Source of the DNA: Candidatus Eiseniibacteriota bacterium | GTDB lineage: Bacteria; Joyebacterota; Joyebacteria; Joyebacterales; Joyebacteraceae | Length of the DNA stretch: 6,769 nt | NCBI GenBank assembly: GCA_030638405.1 | Contig: DAOWER010000299.1 | Span: 1 to 6,769 of the forward strand | Reading direction: 5' to 3' | In this document: positions 1 to 5,806 of the stretch, in pieces | Numbering within the stretch: the stretch's first letter is position 1 | Layout of the letters: each line of letters starts with the position of its first letter | Notes under the pieces: generated by a model | The model's database searches: none | What the model was told of the DNA's origin: nothing | The model's input: the letters and a program-made list of their open reading frames with translations, nothing else | Program-made: the position numbers and the translations under genes

Positions 1-367
1 CGAATACCTCGTTGACCCGCGTGACCACCTCGTCCACGCTCGACCAGCGCAGGACCGGCTTCTCGACCGCTCCGCCCGTGAGGGCGTAATCGTCGGCCGG
101 CACGCCGGCGTCGCACACGACGATGGCCCTCACCGGTTCGGACGTGCCGTTGGATTCCAGTATCCGCGCGAGGTCCCTGCCGCCGATATCCTGTAGATGG
201 AGTCCCACGACCACCAGGTCCGGGTGCTCCATCTGGACGAAGCGCAGCGTCTCTCTCCCGGACGCTGCCTCGGACGTGGCGTAGCCTGCACTCCGCAGAG
301 CGCGGGCCAGCTGGCTGAGGACGGACGGGTCGCGTTCTGCAACCAACACTTGCTTCGGAAACGACAT
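1..367 (-). CDS. Receiver-like (degenerate CheY-type) protein, C-terminal part cut by window edge
   Basis: The gene reads leftward from ATG at 367-365 and stays open for 122 codons to the window edge, so its full length and any output domain are unknown. The fold pattern is that of a response-regulator receiver: beta-1 VLVAERDP (residues 7-14), the segment HPDLVVVGL (48-56), and a late GAVEKPV (99-105) matching the usual lysine-proline end of beta-5. Key residues are damaged. The phospho-acceptor Asp position is Gly55, the acidic pair is E11/R12, and the Thr/Ser switch position is Cys85; only Lys103 remains. It therefore probably cannot be phosphorylated in the usual way and may be a binding domain or pseudo-receiver. 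The start is supported by GGAGG (380-376) eight bases before ATG. It is divergent from the NuoEF-HdrA cluster. The receiver fold is fairly sure; the role is not. Confidence 0.8.
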   Translation of the reverse strand, partial: MSFPKQVLVAERDPSVLSQLARALRSAGYATSEAASGRETLRFVQMEHPDLVVVGLHLQDIGGRDLARILESNGTSEPVRAIVVCDAGVPADDYALTGGAVEKPVLRWSSVDEVVTRVNEVF

Positions 368-375
368 TCTCTGAA

Positions 376-388
376 CCTCCCCGGGGAG
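376..388 (-). promoter_or_regulatory. Ribosome binding site inside a 12-bp perfect palindrome
   Basis: On the minus strand GGAGG (380-376) lies eight bases before the ATG of the receiver-like gene, a good Shine-Dalgarno match. The same bases belong to a perfect palindrome, CTCCCCGGGGAG (377-388). The palindrome could be an operator or could affect access to the ribosome site, but it may simply reflect GC-rich sequence. Confidence 0.5.
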
Positions 389-399
389 CCGCCTGGCCA

Positions 400-413
400 G
401 GCACCCTTGTGCC
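400..413. repeat. Small inverted repeat in the presumed leader of the receiver-like gene
   Basis: GGCAC (400-404) and GTGCC (409-413) are perfect complements around a four-base loop. They lie between the proposed start of transcription near 430 and the ribosome site at 376-380 of the minus-strand gene. The five-pair stem could fold in the leader mRNA. It is short and may be chance. Confidence 0.3.
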
Positions 414-441
414 GTGGTTTCCTGCGACATCTGGACAAGAT

Positions 442-455
442 GCAAGGATTGTGCC
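442..455 (-). promoter_or_regulatory. Sigma-54-type (-24/-12) promoter for the minus-strand receiver-like gene
   Basis: Read on the minus strand, the bases are GGCAC, five bases, then TTGC, with GG (455-454) and GC (443-442) separated by exactly ten bases. This matches the sigma-54 consensus TGGCAC-N5-TTGC, except that the T before GG is C. The expected transcription start is near 430, giving a leader of about 63 bases before the ATG at 367. No comparable match was found on either strand elsewhere in 368-1131. Sigma-54 promoters need an enhancer-binding activator, and an inverted repeat at 507-520 is a possible upstream site. The pattern is seen directly; its activity is inferred. Confidence 0.6.
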
Positions 456-506
456 GAAGCAGAGGGTCGGGAAAGGGCAAAACAGCCCGGGGGAGATGGT
501 TTGAGC

Positions 507-520
507 GTATCAGAGGATAC
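507..520. repeat. Inverted repeat GTATC-AGAG-GATAC, possible activator site
   Basis: Five-base arms (507-511 and 516-520) are perfect complements around AGAG. The centre is about 84 bases upstream of the transcription start predicted from the sigma-54 promoter at 442-455. That is within the distance range at which sigma-54 activators commonly bind. It matches no named operator that I recognise, and a repeat this short can arise by chance. Confidence 0.3.
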
Positions 521-899
521 CACCCGTCACTGGCGCGGCCTGTCATAGATAGGGCAGCCGTTGCAGGATGACGGGCATCGCGCAGCAGCGTGGAGTTGCG
601 AGTGACGGCCGGGATCGGTGCCTGCGTTCAGACGGGGGGAGAGGTCACGACCCGCATCAGGATATGCGAGCCGACGGCGCGGGGCTCGCCGGCATCCGAG
701 CTCCGGAGGTAGCCGCCCACGGTGCGGCGCACCCGTGTGTGTCGGCGGCAGGCAGGGGAGTCCGAGCAGTCGGTGCTCCGCGGCGGCCGGGCGGTCAGGG
801 TGGCCGTGCGATCAGGCCGGCCGTACCGCTTCCGTCGCACCACTGTCGGCTAGGAGCGCGGGGTGCCTCCCGCATGACTGGCCACTGCTCAGAGAGTCC

Positions 900-928
900 T
901 TGACGGACAATGCCGCAGCGGATACCAT
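900..928 (+). promoter_or_regulatory. Possible sigma-70-type promoter for the plus-strand cluster
   Basis: TTGACG (900-905) matches five of six -35 consensus bases, and TACCAT (923-928) matches four of six -10 bases, with a 17-base spacer. Transcription would start near 935, leaving a leader of about 197 bases before the ATG at 1132. A weaker alternative is TTGCAC (1030-1035) with TACACC (1052-1057) and a 16-base spacer. The organism's own promoter consensus is unknown, so this is tentative. Confidence 0.33.
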
Positions 929-1131
929 GACGGCAAAGCGAACAGAGGAGGCCGTCCGGGACCTGCAGCCGGCATGCAGTTCTGCTTTTGTTGCCCGGGA
1001 CCCAACCAGATACTGAGGGGCATGGTGCGTTGCACTGTGCCTCGGTCGTTCTACACCGGGAACTGCCGGGAGAGCCGCGCGTCGATGCCGCCCCGGTCGG
1101 ATCGACGGTCGGCACGGAGAGGAAGGGGGCC

Positions 1132-1677
1132 ATGGCGAAACAAGCTTGTAGACACTCCTGGAGCATGGCCGACGTGCGCTACGGATTCATGGTCACGGAG
1201 AAGTGTTTCCACTGCAAGGACGAGCGCAGCTACTTCGCTGAGGAGCACATCCCGCCGAAAGAGGAGTATCGGGAGGGCGAGCACTTCTGGGACTACCTGG
1301 GAAGCTCGCAGTCCGTCAGGTTCAACCTCAAGTGCGACAAGTGCGGCGAGAAGGTGTGTCTGGACGAGCTCCTCGGCCTCATGACCTGTTCCGGGTGCAC
1401 AGCGGACTGCAACTTCAACATGATCGCGCGCATCTGCGAGGAACAGAAGACGTGGGTGTACGGCGCGCTCCTGTACAGGCGCGAGGACGCCCGCAAGCCC
1501 GAAACGGCTGAGAAGCTGGCTGTTCTCAGCAGGTACTTCAGCGACAGGATCAAGACGCCGGGCAAGAAGATCCTGGTGCTGCCCGGCTGGCTTGTGAAGG
1601 ACTTCGACGTCTGCCGCTGCACAGTGCTCGAGGACGTCGGGATGTTTCAGACAGAGCCCGAGCCATCGCAGTCGTAG
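1132..1677 (+). CDS. Cysteine-rich conserved-looking protein of unknown function, probable metal or Fe-S binder
   Basis: This is a 181-residue soluble protein with no signal peptide or membrane segment. I do not recognise a named family. It has 12 cysteines, several in paired motifs: CFHC (25-28), CDKC with a further Cys (68, 71, 76), CSGC with a further Cys (86, 89, 93), then C102, and C161/C163 near the C-terminus. The spacing suits two or more zinc ribbons or an Fe-S site. The middle is rich in charged and aromatic residues, and residues 143-163 are mostly hydrophobic and end in CRC. The frame stays open upstream to 988, but ATG at 1132 is chosen because GGAAGGGGG lies just before it and the upstream residues look non-coding. 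It is the first plus-strand gene, 78 bases before the DRTGG gene, so it probably belongs to the NuoEF-HdrA operon as an accessory, assembly or redox-sensing protein. That role is inferred from position. Confidence 0.75.
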   Translation: MAKQACRHSWSMADVRYGFMVTEKCFHCKDERSYFAEEHIPPKEEYREGEHFWDYLGSSQSVRFNLKCDKCGEKVCLDELLGLMTCSGCTADCNFNMIARICEEQKTWVYGALLYRREDARKPETAEKLAVLSRYFSDRIKTPGKKILVLPGWLVKDFDVCRCTVLEDVGMFQTEPEPSQS

Positions 1678-1695
1678 CGCATCGTCTTGGATTCG

Positions 1696-1730
1696 AGTGA
1701 GCCGCGCCTTGGCGGACTGAGCAGATCACT
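1696..1730 (+). repeat. Possible nested stem between the Cys-rich and DRTGG genes
   Basis: Outer arms AGTGA (1696-1700) and TCACT (1726-1730) and inner arms CCGC (1702-1705) and GCGG (1712-1715) could form a small imperfect structure in the mRNA. No T-run follows, so it is not a standard terminator. It may be chance. Confidence 0.2.
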
Positions 1731-1755
1731 GCGGAATGAAGAGGAGGTCCGAACG

Positions 1756-2082
1756 ATGACCCTGGCCGAGCTGAGCCAGAAGCTGGGTCTCAAACCGCTC
1801 ACCGAGCTGCACGACACGGAGGTTCAGGGAGCGTATGTCTCTGACATGGTGAGCGACGTGATGGCGGGCGCGAAGCCCGGCAGTCTCTGGATCACGACTC
1901 AGACCCACAAGAACGTTGTGGCCGCCGCGAATCTGGTCGACATCGCCGCCGTGGTTGTGACGAGCGGACGAGCGGTCGCCGACGAGGCCATCGAGATGGC
2001 GAATCGGGCAGACCTGACGATTCTCTCGACGGACCTGGACACCTACGTTCTTGTGGGGAAGCTGCACGAGGCGGGGGTCTAG
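1756..2082 (+). CDS. DRTGG-domain protein
   Basis: A 108-residue protein made almost entirely of one DRTGG-like domain. Recognisable family features are a short N-terminal helix-rich segment (residues 1-20), VSDMVSDVMAGAKPGSLWIT (28-47), QTHKNVVAAA (49-58), a hydrophobic strand AAVVVTSGR (64-72), and a C-terminal ILSTDLDTYVLVGKL (89-103). Stand-alone DRTGG proteins often sit beside NuoE/NuoF-type subunits of [FeFe] hydrogenases and HdrA complexes in anaerobes. The domain also occurs in CBS-domain and phosphotransacetylase proteins, where a ligand-binding or regulatory role is suspected; its biochemical function is not established. The frame extends upstream to an alternative start at 1687, but ATG at 1756 has an excellent GAGGAGG site (1741-1747). 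The 149-base gap to nuoE is the largest inside the cluster. Confidence 0.87.
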   Translation: MTLAELSQKLGLKPLTELHDTEVQGAYVSDMVSDVMAGAKPGSLWITTQTHKNVVAAANLVDIAAVVVTSGRAVADEAIEMANRADLTILSTDLDTYVLVGKLHEAGV

Positions 2083-2150
2083 CTCCCGGCGTTCCACCCA
2101 CATCAAGAGCCGCCGCTTCTCCGGCACGCGTGGCAGGCTTGTAGTGCGCG

Positions 2151-2174
2151 CGGGGCCGTGGCGTCATCGCCCCG
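2151..2174 (+). other. GC-rich hairpin between the DRTGG gene and nuoE
   Basis: CGGGGC (2151-2156) pairs perfectly with GCCCCG (2169-2174). The 12-base interval can add three pairs, one of them G-U. There is no following T-run, so a simple intrinsic terminator is unlikely. It could protect or attenuate the mRNA ahead of the NuoE gene. Evidence is limited to base pairing. Confidence 0.25.
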
Positions 2175-2231
2175 GTCATCAGTGCTACGCTGCACCTGCT
2201 CCTGACGACTCGTCCTGAAAGCGTGGCGCTG

Positions 2232-3167
2232 ATGAACGAACTGAACATCCTGCTGGCGACGGCCGCGGACGCAACGCGGGCTCGAATGACCGAACTCCTC
2301 GAGGGTGAGGGGTACGCGGTCACGCCCGTCGGCCTCGCGTCCGACCTGGTCGCCATGCTCAGCGAGCGGGGCTGGGACCTCGTTCTCGCCTCCGATGATC
2401 TCCCCGACGCCGGTGTTCTCGAACTCACGGTCCAGGTTCACGGCCACGCCGAGGGGCTTCCCGTCATTGCCTTGGCGGAGCATCCGTCAATCCGCAGGGC
2501 GGTCGAGGCCGTGAAACGGGGAGCGCACGACTACCTCGAGACCTCCCTGAGTGACTCCGAGCTGCTCGATGCCGTCGCCGCCGCACTCGAGATGAAGCTC
2601 GAGCTCCTGGAAGAGGAGCGGCGCGTTAAGGAGCGCCGCCTCGTCAGCTTCGAAGATCTCAAGAGCCTCGAGGCTATCGATTCGATCATGGAGAAGCACG
2701 GCTTCCGCGAATCAAGGCTCGTCGGCATCCTTCAGGACATCCAGAAGGAGCTGAGGTACCTTCCTCAAGATGCCCTCAGACACGTCGCCGAGAGGCTGGG
2801 TGTCCCACTCCCCAGGGTGTACAGCGTAGCCACGTTCTACAGGGCGTTCAGCCTGAAGCCTCGGGGCCGCCACATCATCAAGGTCTGCGTGGGGACCGCC
2901 TGCCATGTGCGCGGGGCACCGAAGGTGCTCGAGGAATTCGAGCGCACGCTCGGTGTCCTTGCGGGCGACACAACGTATGACTTCGAATACACACTTCTCA
3001 CAGTCAACTGCCTGGGTTGCTGCGCGCTCGGTCCGGTCGTCGTGATCGATGACGAGTACCACTCCGTCAAACCCTGGCAGACTGAGTCACTGCTTGCGAG
3101 GCTCCAGCCCGGACAGGGCGCCGCCCGCGGGGAATCCCCCGTAACGACCATGGACGAAGCCAGATGA
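2232..3167 (+). CDS. nuoE: Degenerate receiver domain fused to NuoE-type [2Fe-2S] NADH dehydrogenase subunit
   Basis: A 311-residue two-domain protein. Residues about 5-120 have receiver-fold landmarks (GWDLVLASDDLPD, 47-59; GAHDYLET, 97-104), but every catalytic position is replaced: acidic pair by T10/A11, phospho-Asp by S54, switch Thr by A82, Lys by T104. A charged, probably helical linker (about 118-150) follows. Residues about 150-290 are a complete NuoE domain with helical bundle and VATFYRAF (199-206). Its thioredoxin-like [2Fe-2S] ligands are C219 and C224 (C-x4-C) and C260 and C264 (C-x3-C), with an extra C263. NuoE normally relays electrons next to the FMN of NuoF. A plain NuoE is about 160-180 residues, so the N-terminal half is additional. 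ATG 2232 is preferred over GTG 2223 because GAAAG at 2217-2221 is better spaced; the ribosome site is weak. The stop codon overlaps the nuoF start (ATGA), implying translational coupling. Confidence 0.9.
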   Translation: MNELNILLATAADATRARMTELLEGEGYAVTPVGLASDLVAMLSERGWDLVLASDDLPDAGVLELTVQVHGHAEGLPVIALAEHPSIRRAVEAVKRGAHDYLETSLSDSELLDAVAAALEMKLELLEEERRVKERRLVSFEDLKSLEAIDSIMEKHGFRESRLVGILQDIQKELRYLPQDALRHVAERLGVPLPRVYSVATFYRAFSLKPRGRHIIKVCVGTACHVRGAPKVLEEFERTLGVLAGDTTYDFEYTLLTVNCLGCCALGPVVVIDDEYHSVKPWQTESLLARLQPGQGAARGESPVTTMDEAR

Positions 3168-5032
3168 GACGCGTCGAGGACAGCTCAGATCTCAAGAACG
3201 TGCGAGCCGAGATACTCGCCAGTCGGGATCCCGAGGCCGTGACCGTCGCCGTGTGCTGCGGGACGGGGTGCGTTGCCTGCGGAGGGCGGCAGGTCGCCGC
3301 CGCCTTCCGTGACGAACTCGATTCCCGAGGCCTTGACTCGAATGTGCGGCTCCTCACGACGGGATGCCACGGCTTCTGTGAGAGAGGTCCTCTCGTGGTC
3401 ATCCGGCCCGCGGGGATTCTCTACCAGCGGGTCAAGCCGGAGGACGCGGCCGAAATTCTCGACACCTCCGTCGAGGGTGACGGCGTCGTCGAGCGTCTCC
3501 TCTACGTCGACGCATCGACCGGTGAGCACATCCCCCACGAGAGAGACGTGCCGTTCTACAGCAACCAGAAGCGCCTGGTCCTCGACAGCAACGGCATCAT
3601 CGACCCGACGAGCCTCGAGGACTACGTCGCCGTCGGCGGGTACGGAGCGCTCGCGCAGGCACTGACTTCAATGACCCCGGACGATGTCATCGAGAGCGTC
3701 AAGGAGTCCGGACTGAGGGGTCGCGGCGGCGGCGGCTTCCCGACCGGTCGTAAGTGGGAGCTTTGTCGCAAGGCCGCAGGAGACACCAAGTACCTCATAT
3801 GCAACGCCGACGAGGGCGATCCCGGCGCCTACATGGACAGGAGCATTCTCGAGGGGAATCCCCACAGCGTGTTAGAAGGGATGCTCATCGGGGCGTACGC
3901 TCTCGGAGCGAGAGAGGGCTACATCTACGTACGCCAGGAGTACCCCCTGGCGGTCAACCACTTCTCCAAGGCCCTCAGGGACGCGGAAGAGGCCGGCCTC
4001 CTCGGGAACGGCATCCTGGGCACCGACTTCTCCCTCTCAGTCACGGTCTCCCGGGGAGGCGGGGCGTTCGTCTGTGGTGAGGAGACCGCCCTGATGGCGT
4101 CCGTTGAGGGTCGGCAGGGGAGGCCGCGCCCCAGGCCGCCGTACCCCGCCGAGAGCGGGCTGTGGGGCTGTCCGACGAACATCAACAATGTGGAGACGTG
4201 GGCGAACGTACCGCGGATCGTCGAGAAGGGCGGGAAGTGGTACGCGAAGATGGGCACGGCTAAGAGCAAGGGCTCGAAGATCTTCTCACTGGTGGGGAAG
4301 GTCATCAACACGGGGCTCATCGAGGTACCGATGGGCATGTCCCTGAGACAGATCGTGTTCGACATCGGCGGGGGCGTTCCCGGGGGCAAGACGTTCAAGG
4401 CCGTCCAGAGCGGCGGACCCTCCGGAGGCTGCATTCCTGAGAGCCTTCTGGATCTTCCCGTTGACTACGAAGCGCTCGCGGAAGCGGGTGCGATCATGGG
4501 GTCCGGCGGGCTGATCGTGATGGATGAGGACACGTGTATGGTGGACGTCGCCAGGTACTTCGTCTCGTTCCTGGAGGAGGAATCCTGCGGGAAGTGCACG
4601 CCGTGCCGGGAGGGCCTTAGGAGGATGGGCGAGATCCTCACCGACATCATCGAGGCCAGGGGAAAGCCGGGAGACATCGAGCGCCTGGAGGAGCTGGCCT
4701 ACGTCATCCAGGAGGCGTCCCTGTGCGGTCTCGGCACGACTGCGCCCAATCCTGTGCTCACGACGATACGCTACTTCCGTGACGAGTACGAGTCACACGT
4801 TATCGAGAAGCGCTGCCCAGCGAAGGTCTGCAAAGCGATGATTGTGTATCGCGTCGTCGCCGAGAAGTGCACCGGCTGCCAGCGGTGCGTCAAGGCGTGT
4901 CCTGTCGAGGCGATCAGCGGGCCTCGATCGCAGCCGCACAACGTCGATCTCGACAAGTGCATCAAGTGCGGAGCGTGCTACGAGGTCTGCAAGTTTGACG
5001 CGATTGCGGGCGACGCGATCTACATCGAATGA
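3164..5032 (+). CDS. nuoF: NuoF/HydB-type NADH-binding flavoprotein with extra [2Fe-2S] and 2x[4Fe-4S] domains
   Basis: A 622-residue subunit that oxidises or forms NAD(P)H at FMN. Domains in order: an N-terminal thioredoxin-like [2Fe-2S] domain with C31, C36, C68 and C72 (about 25-110); the FMN/NADH core with GLRGRGGGGFPTG (183-195), NADEGDPGAYMDR (214-226) and GGAFVCGEETAL (299-310); the NuoF [4Fe-4S] site ESCGKCTPC (473-481) with C475, C478, C481 and distal C521; and a C-terminal bacterial-type ferredoxin with CTGCQRCVKACP (569-580) and CIKCGACYEVCK (599-610). This long architecture is that of the HydB-like subunits of bifurcating hydrogenases and formate dehydrogenases, not of the shorter complex I NuoF. 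All expected ligands and nucleotide motifs are present. The start overlaps the nuoE stop by four bases. Its neighbours suggest that it passes electrons to the downstream ferredoxin subunit and HdrA rather than to a membrane complex. Confidence 0.96.
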   Translation: MRRVEDSSDLKNVRAEILASRDPEAVTVAVCCGTGCVACGGRQVAAAFRDELDSRGLDSNVRLLTTGCHGFCERGPLVVIRPAGILYQRVKPEDAAEILDTSVEGDGVVERLLYVDASTGEHIPHERDVPFYSNQKRLVLDSNGIIDPTSLEDYVAVGGYGALAQALTSMTPDDVIESVKESGLRGRGGGGFPTGRKWELCRKAAGDTKYLICNADEGDPGAYMDRSILEGNPHSVLEGMLIGAYALGAREGYIYVRQEYPLAVNHFSKALRDAEEAGLLGNGILGTDFSLSVTVSRGGGAFVCGEETALMASVEGRQGRPRPRPPYPAESGLWGCPTNINNVETWANVPRIVEKGGKWYAKMGTAKSKGSKIFSLVGKVINTGLIEVPMGMSLRQIVFDIGGGVPGGKTFKAVQSGGPSGGCIPESLLDLPVDYEALAEAGAIMGSGGLIVMDEDTCMVDVARYFVSFLEEESCGKCTPCREGLRRMGEILTDIIEARGKPGDIERLEELAYVIQEASLCGLGTTAPNPVLTTIRYFRDEYESHVIEKRCPAKVCKAMIVYRVVAEKCTGCQRCVKACPVEAISGPRSQPHNVDLDKCIKCGACYEVCKFDAIAGDAIYIE

Positions 5033-5076
5033 CGCACCTCCGCTGGCGCTGAATGAGCTCAGCGTTCACAAGAAGC

Positions 5077-5088
5077 GAGGCGATCGTG
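5077..5088 (+). promoter_or_regulatory. Ribosome binding site that decides a GTG start for the ferredoxin subunit
   Basis: GAGG (5077-5080) lies five bases before GTG at 5086-5088. The upstream in-frame ATG at 5053 has no Shine-Dalgarno-like sequence before it. Starting at GTG gives MVTFKMNRR, which matches the usual beginning of NuoG/HoxU [2Fe-2S] domains, so GTG 5086 is the likelier start. Confidence 0.65.
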
Positions 5089-5724
5089 GTCACGTTCAAG
5101 ATGAACCGTCGGACTCTCAAGGTCGAGGAGGGTACGACAGTCCTCGAGGCGGCGAGGGACGCCGGCATCTACATCCCAACGCTCTGCTATCACCCTGCGC
5201 TGGAGCCGATAGGCGCCTGCCGTCTGTGCATCGTCGAGTTGTCGCAGGGCGGAAGAAAGAGCCACGTGGCCGCGTGCGTAACGAAGGTCAGCGAAGGCAT
5301 CACGGTCAAGACCGACACGGAGGCCGTGGCGAAGATTCGCCGGACCGTACTGGAACTCCTGATAGCGAGATGCCCTGACGTGGCAATCCTCCGGGAGCTC
5401 GGGGAGCGGTTCGGAGTCGGCGAGCCCTCCTTTCCGCTGGGTGAGGATGTCTGCTTCCTCTGCGGACTCTGCGTTCGCGCCTGCCGTGAGATCGTCGGCG
5501 TCGAGGCCATCGGCTTCGCCCAGCGCGGCGTGGACAGCGAGGTGCTTCCCCCGTTCGCGACGCAGTCAGCAAGGTGCATCAGCTGCGGCACGTGCACGAC
5601 CATCTGCCCCGCGAGGACGTTTGACCTGTCGAAGGTGGATGCGGGGGGCGGCCTGCATGGAGAGAAGGACGACGTCAGGGTACGGAAGTGTGTCGTGTGC
5701 GACGAGCACTACTCGAGTTCGTAG
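5086..5724 (+). CDS. NuoG/HoxU-like ferredoxin subunit with [2Fe-2S] and two [4Fe-4S] sites
   Basis: A 212-residue electron-relay protein. The N-terminal plant-type [2Fe-2S] domain (about 1-75) has ligands C34, C45, C48 and C64. A ferredoxin-like domain follows with CFLCGLCVRAC (123-133) and CISCGTCTTIC (164-174), enough for two [4Fe-4S] clusters. The His-Cys [4Fe-4S] segment found between these parts in complex I NuoG is not intact: only C96 remains, in LLIARCPDV. This variant resembles relatives I recall beside HdrA genes in anaerobes. There is no H-cluster or molybdopterin domain, so it is not a catalytic hydrogenase or formate dehydrogenase subunit. The C-terminus ends abruptly after KCVVC (201-205), where relatives seem to continue, so it may be shortened. 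It lies 53 bases after nuoF and 82 before hdrA, which suggests that it bridges NuoF and HdrA. An alternative start is ATG 5053 (223 residues). Confidence 0.9.
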   Translation: MVTFKMNRRTLKVEEGTTVLEAARDAGIYIPTLCYHPALEPIGACRLCIVELSQGGRKSHVAACVTKVSEGITVKTDTEAVAKIRRTVLELLIARCPDVAILRELGERFGVGEPSFPLGEDVCFLCGLCVRACREIVGVEAIGFAQRGVDSEVLPPFATQSARCISCGTCTTICPARTFDLSKVDAGGGLHGEKDDVRVRKCVVCDEHYSSS

Positions 5725-5732
5725 CAGTGGAC

Positions 5733-5782
5733 CGGATCCGCCCGTCAGACCACGTCATCCGCGAGTCCGTCGGGGCGGACCG
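5733..5782 (+). other. Stem-loop just upstream of hdrA
   Basis: Bases 5733-5743 can pair with 5773-5782 to give ten base pairs with one bulged A (5736), including the run TCCGCCC/GGGCGGA, around a 29-base loop. It begins nine bases after the stop codon of the ferredoxin subunit and ends shortly before the hdrA ribosome site (near 5791-5797). No T-run follows. It could tune hdrA expression relative to the upstream subunits, or be a chance product of GC-rich sequence. Confidence 0.35.
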
Positions 5783-5806
5783 TGAGGAATCGAGGGAGCC
5801 CTGGAC

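Larger units (their letters stand above)
368..1131. other. 764-base intergenic region without a convincing gene
   Basis: Open frames on both strands here (for example 568-903 and 618-1016 on plus, 628-843 and 795-1166 on minus) give products rich in Arg, Ser, Pro, Gly and Cys. They show no recognisable domain, their starts lack good ribosome sites, and they overlap each other, which is typical of chance open frames in GC-rich DNA. No tRNA, rRNA or CRISPR pattern is visible. The region holds the sigma-54-type promoter and small inverted repeats near its left end, and a possible housekeeping promoter at 900-928. A decayed gene or an unrecognised small RNA cannot be excluded. Confidence 0.5.

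Noticed and set aside
197..571. Plus-strand open frame of 124 codons
   Set aside because: It lies antisense over the receiver-like gene, has no recognisable domain, and its composition is that of a shadow frame.
618..1016. Plus-strand open frame of 132 codons
   Set aside because: The product is rich in Arg, Ser and Cys with no domain, overlaps other open frames, and has no good ribosome site. A short 29-codon piece from ATG 927 within it also lacks a ribosome site.
988..1131. N-terminal extension of the Cys-rich protein by 48 codons
   Set aside because: ATG 1132 has a strong GGAAGGGGG ribosome site, and the upstream residues look like translated non-coding DNA.
795..1166. Minus-strand open frame of 123 codons
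   Set aside because: It overlaps the start of the Cys-rich gene, has no domain, and its composition suggests chance.
1687..1755. Upstream start for the DRTGG protein
   Set aside because: It needs a non-ATG codon without a clear ribosome site, whereas ATG 1756 follows GAGGAGG and begins the family-typical N-terminus.
3164..3500. Second nuoE gene fused by accident to nuoF
   Set aside because: The N-terminal thioredoxin-like [2Fe-2S] domain is normal for HydB-type NuoF proteins, so it is not a window-specific fusion.
5086..5724. HydA-type [FeFe] hydrogenase or formate dehydrogenase catalytic subunit
   Set aside because: The protein ends after the ferredoxin motifs, with no H-cluster cysteine motifs or molybdopterin domain.
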